DNA of 64,000 nucleotides from Reyranella humidisoli (lineage in GTDB: Bacteria > Pseudomonadota > Alphaproteobacteria > Reyranellales > Reyranellaceae). The stretch is from positions 2,640,001-2,704,000 of the forward strand of contig NZ_JAHOPB010000001.1 of the NCBI RefSeq assembly GCF_019039055.1, in the 5' to 3' direction. How positions within the stretch are numbered: position 1 is the stretch's first letter; every line of letters starts with the position of its first letter. The translations under genes were made by a program, and so were the position numbers. Under the pieces are notes generated by a model, which saw nothing but the letters and a program-made list of their open reading frames with translations, ran no database searches and was not told the DNA's origin. Of this stretch, positions 26,464 through 34,500 are shown piece after piece.

Positions 26464-26683
26464 ACCTCCGGCCCATGTGTGAGCGAGCGCCCTCGTGGGC
26501 GGCTCTCCAGGCCAAGGCGGGCTTTTCCATTCCTGATGCGCGGCAACGTGCGGATGGCGGCGGGGTTGCGGGGCGGCGGCTATCCGCGCCTCGGCGTCAG
26601 AAGCGTGTCGGCTTGCTCCTCCATGTGAGGGATCCTTAACTCGGTACGACGACTGATGTTTCGTCGCGTCCCGGCCACCCCCA

Positions 26684-27868
26684 TCAACTGATGATCGGGA
26701 ATGTCACCATCGTCGTCGTGCCGGAGGACGAGCTTTCGATCTCGACCTGGCCGCCGATCTGGCGGGCGAGGGACTCGATCAGTTTGAGGCCGGAGCCGGT
26801 CGGGTTCTTCTTCTGGATGCCCTGGCCGTTGTCGGAGACGGTGAGGCGGCCCTCGCCGAAGCCGATGCCGGCCTTCAGCTTGATGGTGATGCGGCCGCCG
26901 CTGCCCCCCGCATGAGCGGGGAAGGCGTGCTTGGCGCTGTTGGTGGCGGCCTCGTTCAGGATCAGGCCGAGCGGCACGGCGCGGTCGATCGAGAGTTCGA
27001 CCTCGTCGGCCTCGATATCGAGCGCCACGTCCTCGACCTGCTGCTCGATCGAGGCGCACAGCGCGCGCAGGTAGCGCGCGACGTCGACCGCCTGCATGTC
27101 CTGGCGCGGCGCGAGCTGGTCGTGGGCGAGCGAGATGGCGTTGATGCGGTTGGTGATGTGGTCGAGCGCGCGATGCGTCTCGCCCTCGGGGAAGCGGCGC
27201 TTCTGCAGGCCGATCGAGGCCAGGATGAGCTGGAAGTTGTTCTTCACCCGGTGCTGCAGCTCGCGCAGCAGGATCTCGCGGTGCTGCGCCTGCGCCGCCG
27301 CTTCGGCCAGCGCCGCCGCCTCGCCGCGCGAGGAGGTGTCGTCGCGCAGCAGCGAGCCGATGATCGCCGCGGCCGCGACCATGAACTGTACCGAGTCCTG
27401 CGTGAAGTCGCGATGCACCGTGCTGTCGACCTCGAGCACGCCCCAGGCCGCGCCGTCGGTGAGGATCGGCACGTTGGCCAGCGAGACGATGTCGTGCTCC
27501 TTCAGTGTCTGGGAGATCGCGAACTCGGGCACCTTGTCGAAATCCTCGATGCAGATCGGCTCACCGGTCTGGAAGCTCCAGCCGGGCGGCGACTTGAGGT
27601 CCGAGGCGAAGGTCGCGGATCGCACCACGCCCTCCTTCCAGCCGGTGCCCGCCACCATCAGCAGGTCGGCTGTGGCGCGGCGATAGCGCAGGATCTTGAC
27701 GTGATGAATCTCGATGGCGCGCCCGACCTGCACGACGGCCTGGTCCAGGAAGCGCTCGGGGTTGGTGTGATGGCCCGCCATACGGCCCAGCTCCACGAGG
27801 ATGCGGACATGGCGCCGGAGCTTGTCGACGTCGGACGGCGGCGCCGCCCCGGCTGGTCTGGCTGACAT
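26684..27868 (-). CDS. GAF-domain histidine kinase, HisKA_2/HWE type
   Basis: 394 residues. Residues ~15-175 form a GAF sensor (RFLDQAVVQVGRAIEIHHVK, GWSFQTGEPICIEDFDKVPE, VPILTDGAAWGVLEVDS). The dimerisation and phospho-acceptor motif is LRELQHRVKNNFQLILASIG (the His). The ATPase blocks are LGLILNEAATNSAKHAF (N box), VSDNGQGI (G1) and GSGLKLIESLA (G2). There is no membrane segment, so it is cytosolic. No receiver domain is fused; the stand-alone receivers at 30439 and 30990 are possible partners, which is inference. Confidence 0.88.
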   Translation of the reverse strand: MSARPAGAAPPSDVDKLRRHVRILVELGRMAGHHTNPERFLDQAVVQVGRAIEIHHVKILRYRRATADLLMVAGTGWKEGVVRSATFASDLKSPPGWSFQTGEPICIEDFDKVPEFAISQTLKEHDIVSLANVPILTDGAAWGVLEVDSTVHRDFTQDSVQFMVAAAAIIGSLLRDDTSSRGEAAALAEAAAQAQHREILLRELQHRVKNNFQLILASIGLQKRRFPEGETHRALDHITNRINAISLAHDQLAPRQDMQAVDVARYLRALCASIEQQVEDVALDIEADEVELSIDRAVPLGLILNEAATNSAKHAFPAHAGGSGGRITIKLKAGIGFGEGRLTVSDNGQGIQKKNPTGSGLKLIESLARQIGGQVEIESSSSGTTTMVTFPIIS

Positions 27869-27958
27869 GGCGGGTGAACGCCGCGGGATTGGCAGCGTTG
27901 CCTGTCCGGAGTCCGGAGATCGTTCCGCGCGGCCGGAACCGGGCCTTCGCGTGCGTCG

Positions 27959-28141
27959 TCAGGATGCGGAACCGCCGGGATCGTCCTTTTCCTTGAAGCG
28001 CGGGATGCGCGGTCCGTCGAACTTCGCCAGCTCCTCGGCCAGCATCCGCTCGGCGAACCGCCGCTGCGCTGCGTCGAGCTGGTCCCCCGCGAGCTGCTTG
28101 CGGAAATTCTCGATGTTCTTCTGGCGGACGAAGTCCTGCAT
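27959..28141 (-). CDS. Conserved-looking small hydrophilic protein
   Basis: 60 residues (MQDFVRQKNIENFRKQLAGD, QLDAAQRRFAERMLAEELAK), helical and charged, with no membrane segment. Its coding character fits the neighbouring genes better than overlapping frames do. Small proteins of this pattern recur in alphaproteobacteria without assigned roles. It may share the histidine kinase transcript, which starts 90 bp downstream. Confidence 0.55.
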   Translation of the reverse strand: MQDFVRQKNIENFRKQLAGDQLDAAQRRFAERMLAEELAKFDGPRIPRFKEKDDPGGSAS

Positions 28142-28255
28142 GCGGGCCTCCCTGAGCGGGAACGCAGCCCATTAGCCGCCGTCTTCGCCGTCATATCAAC
28201 CCAGGCGCGCCGGCCGGAGTCGCTGTGTCCGGTTACGCACACAGCGCGCTTCGGT

Positions 28256-28807
28256 TCAGCGCAGGATGCGCAGCGAGTCCAGGAAGGCGATCACGGTGGG
28301 ATCGTTGCGGTCCTCGACCCGGGTCGCGGCCAGCATCTCGTAGAGCCGCCCGTCCATCGTGTAGACACGCATGGCGATTGTGTGCGGGCCGAAGCCGCGA
28401 TTGGAAGCGACCGTCATGGAAAAGGCGACACCCTCTGCAGGCCCGCTGCGGACATCGCGATAGTCGGCGAGGAAGGAGTTGGGATAGCGAGCGGCCATGG
28501 CGCGCTGCGCCGCCTGCACGTCGATGCGCTTCGTCGAGCCCGGCGGCGGATCGACGACCGCAAGATCGATGGCATTGTATTGCCCGACCGCGTCCTTCCA
28601 CAGGTAGCTGTATTGCAGCATCGTCCCGCCGTCGGGACGTGGCGACGTCTTCGTCGTGTAGCCGCGCGGCAGGTCGATCGTGAAGCGGCCGTCGTCGCCG
28701 GTGACGCGCTCCATCGGCGCGGCCTGCGCGTGGACGGGGCCAGGCACGGGCAAAGGCGCCAGCGCCGCGAGCCCCAGGGCGCCGAACGTGCGTCGTGTGA
28801 GTGGCAT
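28256..28807 (-). CDS. Exported protein of unknown function with Tat-like signal
   Basis: 183 residues. The N-terminus (LTRRTFGALGLAALAPLPVP) has a twin-arginine motif T-R-R-x-F and a weakly hydrophobic core, with cleavage near PVHAQA. The mature part (DDGRFTIDLPRGYTTKTSPR, then ending TVIAFLDSLRIL) resembles small periplasmic proteins with a single alpha/beta domain of about 150 residues. No catalytic motif is evident. Confidence 0.65.
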   Translation of the reverse strand: MPLTRRTFGALGLAALAPLPVPGPVHAQAAPMERVTGDDGRFTIDLPRGYTTKTSPRPDGGTMLQYSYLWKDAVGQYNAIDLAVVDPPPGSTKRIDVQAAQRAMAARYPNSFLADYRDVRSGPAEGVAFSMTVASNRGFGPHTIAMRVYTMDGRLYEMLAATRVEDRNDPTVIAFLDSLRILR

Positions 28808-28889
28808 GGTCTCCTCCCGTGGCCGGGACGTTAGACCGCCGTTCGCCGGCCTGTCGAGAGGACGGGCACGTGTTCGCGCGACGGTTGCG

Positions 28890-28988
28890 TCACCCGCCGA
28901 ATGCAGCGCCCAGCGTGCCGATCAGACCGCCGATGACCAGAAGATAGGCGAAGGTTCCAAAGAGAAGCTGGCGCGAGCTGTCGTCCAT
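28890..28988 (-). CDS. Very small single-span membrane protein
   Basis: 32 residues: MDDSSRQLLFGTF, then the hydrophobic helix AYLLVIGGLIGTLGAAFGG. It is short, but the charge-then-helix layout and the ATG with upstream purines are plausible. No homologue recognised. Confidence 0.4.
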   Translation of the reverse strand: MDDSSRQLLFGTFAYLLVIGGLIGTLGAAFGG

Positions 28989-29231
28989 GTGCGGTAAATC
29001 CCCGGTTCGTTTTGCCGTGAACGACGGAGACTCCGCGGCGTTGCCACGCCGCTGCGTGGGCGTGGGCGGAAGCGGCGGGCCTGTGGCGCGGGCGCCACAG
29101 CGGCGGGACTTGGGGCGGGCCGTTTGCCGCGCGGGGGCCAAAGCCCTAGGGTCTTTCCCATTGGCGCGTCCGCTCGCGCAACCCGGCGCGCGCCCTCCGG
29201 CCGCGGACGCGTCGCCCGAGGAGGGACCGCC

Positions 29232-29507
29232 ATGACCGACAAGCCCATCATCCTGGAGGCCAGCGAGGAGATCACGCTGCGCCGCGTCGCCTTCGGCGAA
29301 TCGCCCGAGCGCACGCTGCGGCGCGAGGACATGCTGCGGCTGCGCGGCCTTCGCCTCGTCACCGACGGCAAGGACGGGCCCTGCCTGACCGCGAGCGGCC
29401 GCGCCCATTTCGAGACCTTGGCCAAGCCGGTCGGCGCCGAGCGCGGCCCGGGCAGTTTCCAGGCCGAGATCGAGCGCATTCGCCGGACGGGGCCCCGCGA
29501 GGCATGA
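29232..29507 (+). CDS. Hypothetical small protein
   Basis: 91 residues preceded by GAGGAGGGACCGCC (ribosome-binding site). The sequence includes LEASEEITLRRVAFGESPER, LRGLRLVTDG and CLTASGRAHFETL, with a mixed alpha/beta pattern reminiscent of small HTH or winged-helix proteins but no firm match. Its stop overlaps the start of the next gene (ATGA at 29504-29507), so the two are coupled. Confidence 0.55.
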   Translation: MTDKPIILEASEEITLRRVAFGESPERTLRREDMLRLRGLRLVTDGKDGPCLTASGRAHFETLAKPVGAERGPGSFQAEIERIRRTGPREA

Positions 29508-29698
29508 TCGCAGCGACCCGCTACCGGCTCGACGTGACGCGCGGCGGCGCGGCCGACCGGCCGTTCGGCTGGCGGGTGCTGCGCCGCGACGACGCCGTCG
29601 AGGTCGAGCGCTCGACCGAGACCTTCGGCTCTCGTCCCGAGGCCATGGCCCATGGCGTCCGCCACGCCATCGCCTGGGAGAGCGGCACCCACGAGTGA
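29504..29698 (+). CDS. Hypothetical small protein, coupled to the preceding gene
   Basis: 64 residues: YRLDVTRGG, FGWRVLRRDDAVEVERSTET and FGSRPEAMAHGVRHAI. The strand-strand-helix pattern W-x-V-x-R...S...F.S..EA resembles small DUF2188-like domains. The resemblance is weak. There is no signal peptide. Confidence 0.5.
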   Translation: MIAATRYRLDVTRGGAADRPFGWRVLRRDDAVEVERSTETFGSRPEAMAHGVRHAIAWESGTHE

Positions 29699-29745
29699 GA
29701 GCCGGCCCCGCCGGCGGCGGTGGATGAATTTTTTTCGCCCGCTCG

Positions 29746-29773
29746 CTTGAACCTTTTTCGGGCTCACCTAGAT
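29746..29773 (+). promoter_or_regulatory. Candidate RpoH (sigma-32) heat-shock promoter for hsp20
   Basis: CTTGAA at 29746-29751, a 15-bp spacer and CCTAGAT at 29767-29773 fit the sigma-32 consensus (CTTGAA, 13-17 bp, CCYATNT-like) as modified in alphaproteobacteria. It lies about 85 bp upstream of the Hsp20 start. Confidence 0.6.
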
Positions 29774-29858
29774 CGTTTCCCGGCGGCGCTGAAAGCGTGC
29801 CGCCCGGCGGTCGCCCTGCGGGGGATCGCTTCGCAAACCCATCGCTCAGGAGTGGAGG

Positions 29859-30311
29859 ATGAACATGCGTACGACTTTCGATTTCTCGCCGTTCTATCGC
29901 GACACGGTAGGCTTCGACCGGGTGTTCCACATGCTCGATTCGGCGGTCAGCCAGGGCTCGCAGGGCTATCCGCCGTACAACATCGAAAAGGCGGGCGACG
30001 ACAGCTACCGCATCGTCATGGCGGTCGCGGGCTTCGGCGAGGCCGAGCTCAACATCACCCAGAAGGAAGACGAGCTCCTCGTCACCGGCAAGGCCCAGCC
30101 CGGCGCAGAGGAGAAGCAGTATCTCTATCGCGGCATCGCCGCGCGCGAGTTCGAGCGCCGCTTCCAGCTCGCCGACCACGTCAAGGTGGTGGGCGCGGGC
30201 CTCGCCAACGGCCTGCTGACGATCGAGCTGAAGCGCGAGATCCCCGAGGAGAAGAAGGCGCGCGCGATCCGCATCGAGTCCGGCGCCACGCCGCGCATCA
30301 CCCGGCAGTAG
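29859..30311 (+). CDS. Hsp20 / IbpA-type small heat-shock protein
   Basis: 150 residues preceded by AGGAGTGGAGG. The N-terminus RTTFDFSPFYRDTVGFDRVF is typical of class A alphaproteobacterial sHsps. The alpha-crystallin core runs YPPYNIEKAGDDSYRIVMAV to LANGLLTIELKREIPEE, with the final strand motif A-x-L-x-x-G-L-L-x-I. The C-terminal PRITRQ approximates the I-x-I anchor. It holds unfolding proteins for later refolding by DnaK or ClpB. A candidate RpoH promoter lies upstream. Confidence 0.93.
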   Translation: MNMRTTFDFSPFYRDTVGFDRVFHMLDSAVSQGSQGYPPYNIEKAGDDSYRIVMAVAGFGEAELNITQKEDELLVTGKAQPGAEEKQYLYRGIAAREFERRFQLADHVKVVGAGLANGLLTIELKREIPEEKKARAIRIESGATPRITRQ

Positions 30312-30438
30312 GTAAGCAAGGGCGAAGGCCCGCGTTGGGGGAGGGGCGTCCGTCGCGCAGGCGCGGCGGTCGCCTCCCCGGACGGCGGTGCCGCCGATCG
30401 TCGCCCGTGCATCGTCGATTATCGAAAGGAGGTTCGTC

Positions 30439-30969
30439 ATGATCGTGAGATCGGCAGCCTACCGGCCCGATCGTTCGTCCGACCTGTTCGCCCCACAGGC
30501 GCAGGTCGACGGTGCTCCCGTTTTCCCGCCAGCGTTTGCGAAGCCCTTCACGATCGACCAGCCGCCGCGCGGCCGCGTGCTGATCGTCGAGGACGAGATC
30601 CCGGTCGCGCTCGATCTCCAGAAGGCGCTGCGCGATGCCGGCTATCGCATCGTCGGTCCCGCCGGCAGCCAGAGCGAGGTCGAGCGGCTGGTGCGGCGCG
30701 GCCTGCTCGACGCGGCGGTGATCGACGCCGACAGCCGCGCCGCCATGCCCTTCGCCGTCGCCGACTGGCTGGCCGCCGAGGAGGTGCCCTTCGCCCTCAT
30801 GGTGGGCGAGGGGACTGAGCTGCCGCGCGAACACGCGCTGCGACCGCAGCTCACGCGGCCGGTCTCGCCGCGGGCGCTGGTCGACACGGTCGAGCAGATG
30901 ATCGAGGGCAACCCGGCGGCGATGCCGGTGTCAGCCCCCCGGTGGCCGCGCCTGTTCCCGCAACTTTGA
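30439..30969 (+). CDS. Stand-alone receiver-like protein
   Basis: 176 residues starting at the ATG after a near-perfect ribosome-binding site (AAAGGAGG at 30425-30432). About 50 N-terminal residues precede the receiver domain: GRVLIVEDEIPVALDLQKAL (acidic pocket DE), AAVIDADSRA (probable phospho-acceptor Asp) and LTRPVSPRAL. At the last site the conserved Lys is Arg, so phosphorylation switching may be altered. No output domain. It lies 127 bp after hsp20. Confidence 0.75.
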   Translation: MIVRSAAYRPDRSSDLFAPQAQVDGAPVFPPAFAKPFTIDQPPRGRVLIVEDEIPVALDLQKALRDAGYRIVGPAGSQSEVERLVRRGLLDAAVIDADSRAAMPFAVADWLAAEEVPFALMVGEGTELPREHALRPQLTRPVSPRALVDTVEQMIEGNPAAMPVSAPRWPRLFPQL

Positions 30970-30989
30970 CGCCGGCCCGTCCGCGCCCG

Positions 30990-31397
30990 TCAGTCTCCCG
31001 GGGCGGGCGGGGCGGCCGTGTTGGCCGCATTCAGGAGCTGCGACACCGCCGTCAGCACCTGCGTGGGCGCGAACGGCTTGGTGATCAGGATGGAATTGGG
31101 CACGCCCAGGGCGGCCCAGTCGGAACCCTCGGTCCCCGTCATGTAGACGACCGGCATGTCGGCCTTGAGCTGGCGGGCATGACGCGCCACGTCCCAGCCG
31201 GTGGCCTTTCCGCCCAGGTTGATGTCGCTCACGACGGCGCGGAGGTTGTCGCCCTGTTCGTCGAGCGCGGCGATCGCCTCCTCGCCGGTCGAGACGAGAT
31301 AGACGTCGAACCCGCCGTCTTCGAAGGTGTCCTGCAGGAGATTGCGAATCTCCGCTTCGTCCTCGGCGATCAGCACGAGGACCGACGTCTTTTCCAT
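30990..31397 (-). CDS. Single-domain response regulator (CheY-like)
   Basis: 135 residues. VLVLIAEDEAEIRNLLQDTF gives the acidic pair, AVVSDINLGGKATGWDVA the phospho-acceptor Asp, VVYMTGTEGSDW the Thr switch, and ILITKPFAPTQVL the conserved Lys-Pro. It has a complete receiver but no DNA-binding domain, so it probably passes phosphate or acts by protein contact. Convergent with the receiver at 30439. The start at 31397 follows a weak purine run; an earlier start five codons upstream is possible. Confidence 0.85.
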   Translation of the reverse strand: MEKTSVLVLIAEDEAEIRNLLQDTFEDGGFDVYLVSTGEEAIAALDEQGDNLRAVVSDINLGGKATGWDVARHARQLKADMPVVYMTGTEGSDWAALGVPNSILITKPFAPTQVLTAVSQLLNAANTAAPPAPGD

Positions 31398-31523
31398 CGC
31401 CCACACTCCCAAGCCGACCGTCCGGAAACAGTCCGGACTCCCCGCGCGGCTAAAACACCCGCGCGAGCAACGCCCGAGGGCTTGGGTTTGTTCCCGTACC
31501 TACGAAGAATGTGACGTCGGCGA

Positions 31524-34500
31524 TCACACCAGCAGAAAGTCGTGCGGCGCCTCGGGCAGGACCGGGAGGGCGGGGGGCGGATCGCCGATCAGGATGCTGC
31601 CGAAGAAGCCGTTTCCGATCGGTGCCGTCACCATCGAGAAGGCGATGCTGAACTCCAGCAAGCCATCCTCGTTCAGGTCGAGTTCGGAGATCGGGCCGTA
31701 GTCGACGAAGTTGTCCGAGAAGAAGGCGAGGGCATCCTCCGGGTCGTTCCAGTCGAAGTCGGTGACCTCGACGCCGTCGACGGAAATGGTGAACGACATG
31801 GTCGTGAAGCCGTCGAGCTCGATATTCCCGTCGTAGAAGCCCATCAGCAGGTTGTCGACCGCCGGCAGGGCCGAGAGGTTGACGACGAAGTCGAGGGTGC
31901 CTCCGGCGGTCTGGTCGGTCGTGCCGTTGGCGCCGCTCGTCGCGCCCAGTTCCACGATCGCGAAGTACGAAGTGGCGTCCGAGAAGCCGGTGGCGATGTT
32001 CGGATTGCCGTCCAGGATCGCATCGACGTCGGCGGACGAGGGCGAGGCGGTGACATGGCCTAGCAGGGTCGCATCGATCGGGTCGGCGTCGTAGCCGTAG
32101 GAGGCGAGGGCCGACGCCGTCTGCAGGCCGTCGCCGGATCCATCCAGCTCGATGGAAATCGAGGTCACGACGTCGCCATCGACCGAGCCGGCTGCGAAGG
32201 CGTTCGCCGAGACGGTCGACGGGCCGGCGGCGCCACTGTCCATCGAGGCGGTCGCCCAGGCGGAGCCCGAAACGGAGTCGCCCCGACCACCATGGGCCGT
32301 GGCCGCCGCCGTGCTCGCTTGGGTCGACATGCCGCTGGCAAAGGCGAAGGCATTGCCGCCCACCTCGCCGTCGCCGGCCTCGGCATACGCGGAGACCTCG
32401 GCCAACTGCCCGCTCTCCACGCCGGGCACTGTCGCATGGGCCTCGGAGTCGCCGCCGTTGCCGCGCTCCACGCCCATGCCGCCGTCGCCGCCGAAGGCGT
32501 AGGCAGCCACGGCCAGGGTGGCGCTGTGCGTGGGTGCGGATTGATCGTCGAAACTCAGGGACGAGTAGGCGTCGCCGCCGTCGCCGCCCAGCCCGTCGGT
32601 CGCGTCGCCGCCGCCGCCGGCAAAGACAGTTTGGGAGAGCGTGGCCTCGCCGCCGTCGGTGAAGGCCCGTGCCGAGTCGGTCAGGCTGACGCTCGCGCCG
32701 TTGCCGCCCCGCCCGGACGTGGCGCCATCGCCGCCCTGGCCGCCCCAGGCTTCCGCGGTCGCCGTGGCTTGCGTGGTGCCGGTCGCGATCGCGAGCAGGT
32801 TGCTCACGGTGCCGCCGTTGCCGCCGGTCGGCCCGGCGCCGCCCTCGCCGCCGCGGCCGGCGACGGCGGCCGTCGCCGTGGAGCCGCCCGTGGCCGTGGC
32901 CGTAACGCCGTCGGCCGCCCCGCCGGCGCCGCCCGCGGAGAGCGTGGCGTTGGTCGCGCCGCCCCGGCCGCCCTGTGCGCTGGCCGTCGCCCCGGTGCTG
33001 GGCGTCGCGCCGGTTGCGTTGGAGATGGCCGACGCACTTGCGGCGGCTGCTCCGCCGGCGCCCGCGCGACCGAGGTCGGTGGTGGTCCCCTCGCCGGCAC
33101 TCGCCTCGGCGAAGGCGGCAACCTGGTCGGTACCGGTCATCGACGTGGAAGCGAGGGCGTTGGCGCCCATCTTTCCGTTTGCCGTACCCGACATGACTTT
33201 GCCGTTGTCTCCCGAAACCGCCAGGGTCTTGCCGTTCAGCTCGGTCGGAAGATCATCGGTGGTCTTGTTCACCGACAGGATGGAACTGGCGGCGCCGCCC
33301 AGCCCGGCATAGCCGCCGCTGCTGTCGCCGCCGCGGCCGCCGGTCGCGACCTGTTCGAGTTCGAGATGGCCCGAGGTCTCGCCCGAGACCGCATCGGTCA
33401 TGGAACTGGCCCGGCCGGCGCCGCCGTCGGCGCCGGACGAGCCATTGCCGCCGTTGCCGCCGATCTGCTCGGCGCGCACGTCGACGATGCCGTTGGTCTG
33501 CGCAATGCCCTCCGCCGTCGCCATGGCCCAGCCGCCAGCGCCGCCGCGCATTCCCGCCATCGCCGAATCGCCGCCGGCGCCGCCCTGCGCAGTGACGTCG
33601 ACGGTGGTACCGCCGACAGAGGCATTGGCCGAAACGGTCGCGATGGCGTTGCCGCCGGTCCCGCCCTTGGCCGTGCTGCTGTCGCCGCCGGCGCCGCCGG
33701 TGGCGCTGCCGTTGCTCTCCAGCGCGGAGGCCGTGACGTCACCGTCGAGCGTCGCACGGCCGCCGGACTGACCGACATTGCCGTCGCCACCCTCGCCCCC
33801 CGCCGCTTCGATCGAAACGGAAACGGAGGAGGCGCCGGCGTTCACCAGGTTCAGGTTCGAATAGGCGCGGCCGGCCGCGCCGCCGGTTCCGCCGTCGCTC
33901 GCGCCGCCGCGTCCGCCCGTGGCCGACTGCGAAAGGGTGACAGTGGTGTCTCCACTCGCCTCCACGGCATTGGCCAGCACGACCGTTGCGCCGTCGCCGC
34001 CCGTGGCGCCGTCCAGGCCCTGGCCGCCATCTCCGCCGATGGCGAGGACGCTGGCCGATGCATCGGTAACGGCGTCTGCATCCGCGGTGACGCCGCTCAC
34101 GCTGCCACCTGCGCCGCCGGCACGTCCCGCGCCGCTTCCATCGCCGCCGTTTCCGCCGATGCCCGATGCCGAGGCGCTCGCGGTCGTACCGGTTGCGTTG
34201 GCATTGGCACTCGCGAGCGTGACATCGCCGCCGCGACCGCCGTCGCCCGGCGCTCGGACACCCGACGCGTCGACCACGTGGCCGCCGTCGCCGCCCTGCG
34301 CCACCGTTTCGGCGTCGGCCTCGGCGCCCGAGGCCGAAGCCGATCCTTCCGCCGAGCCTCCGGCGCCGGCATCCGCCGCCAGCAGGGCGTCGCCGCCGCT
34401 GCCGCCGAGTGCATCGGCAATGGCGCCAGCTTCGGTCGTCGTGAGCAGGGTGGCCGTCGCCTTTGCGTCGCCGCCCTTGCCGGCAGCCTCGGTCGTGTCC

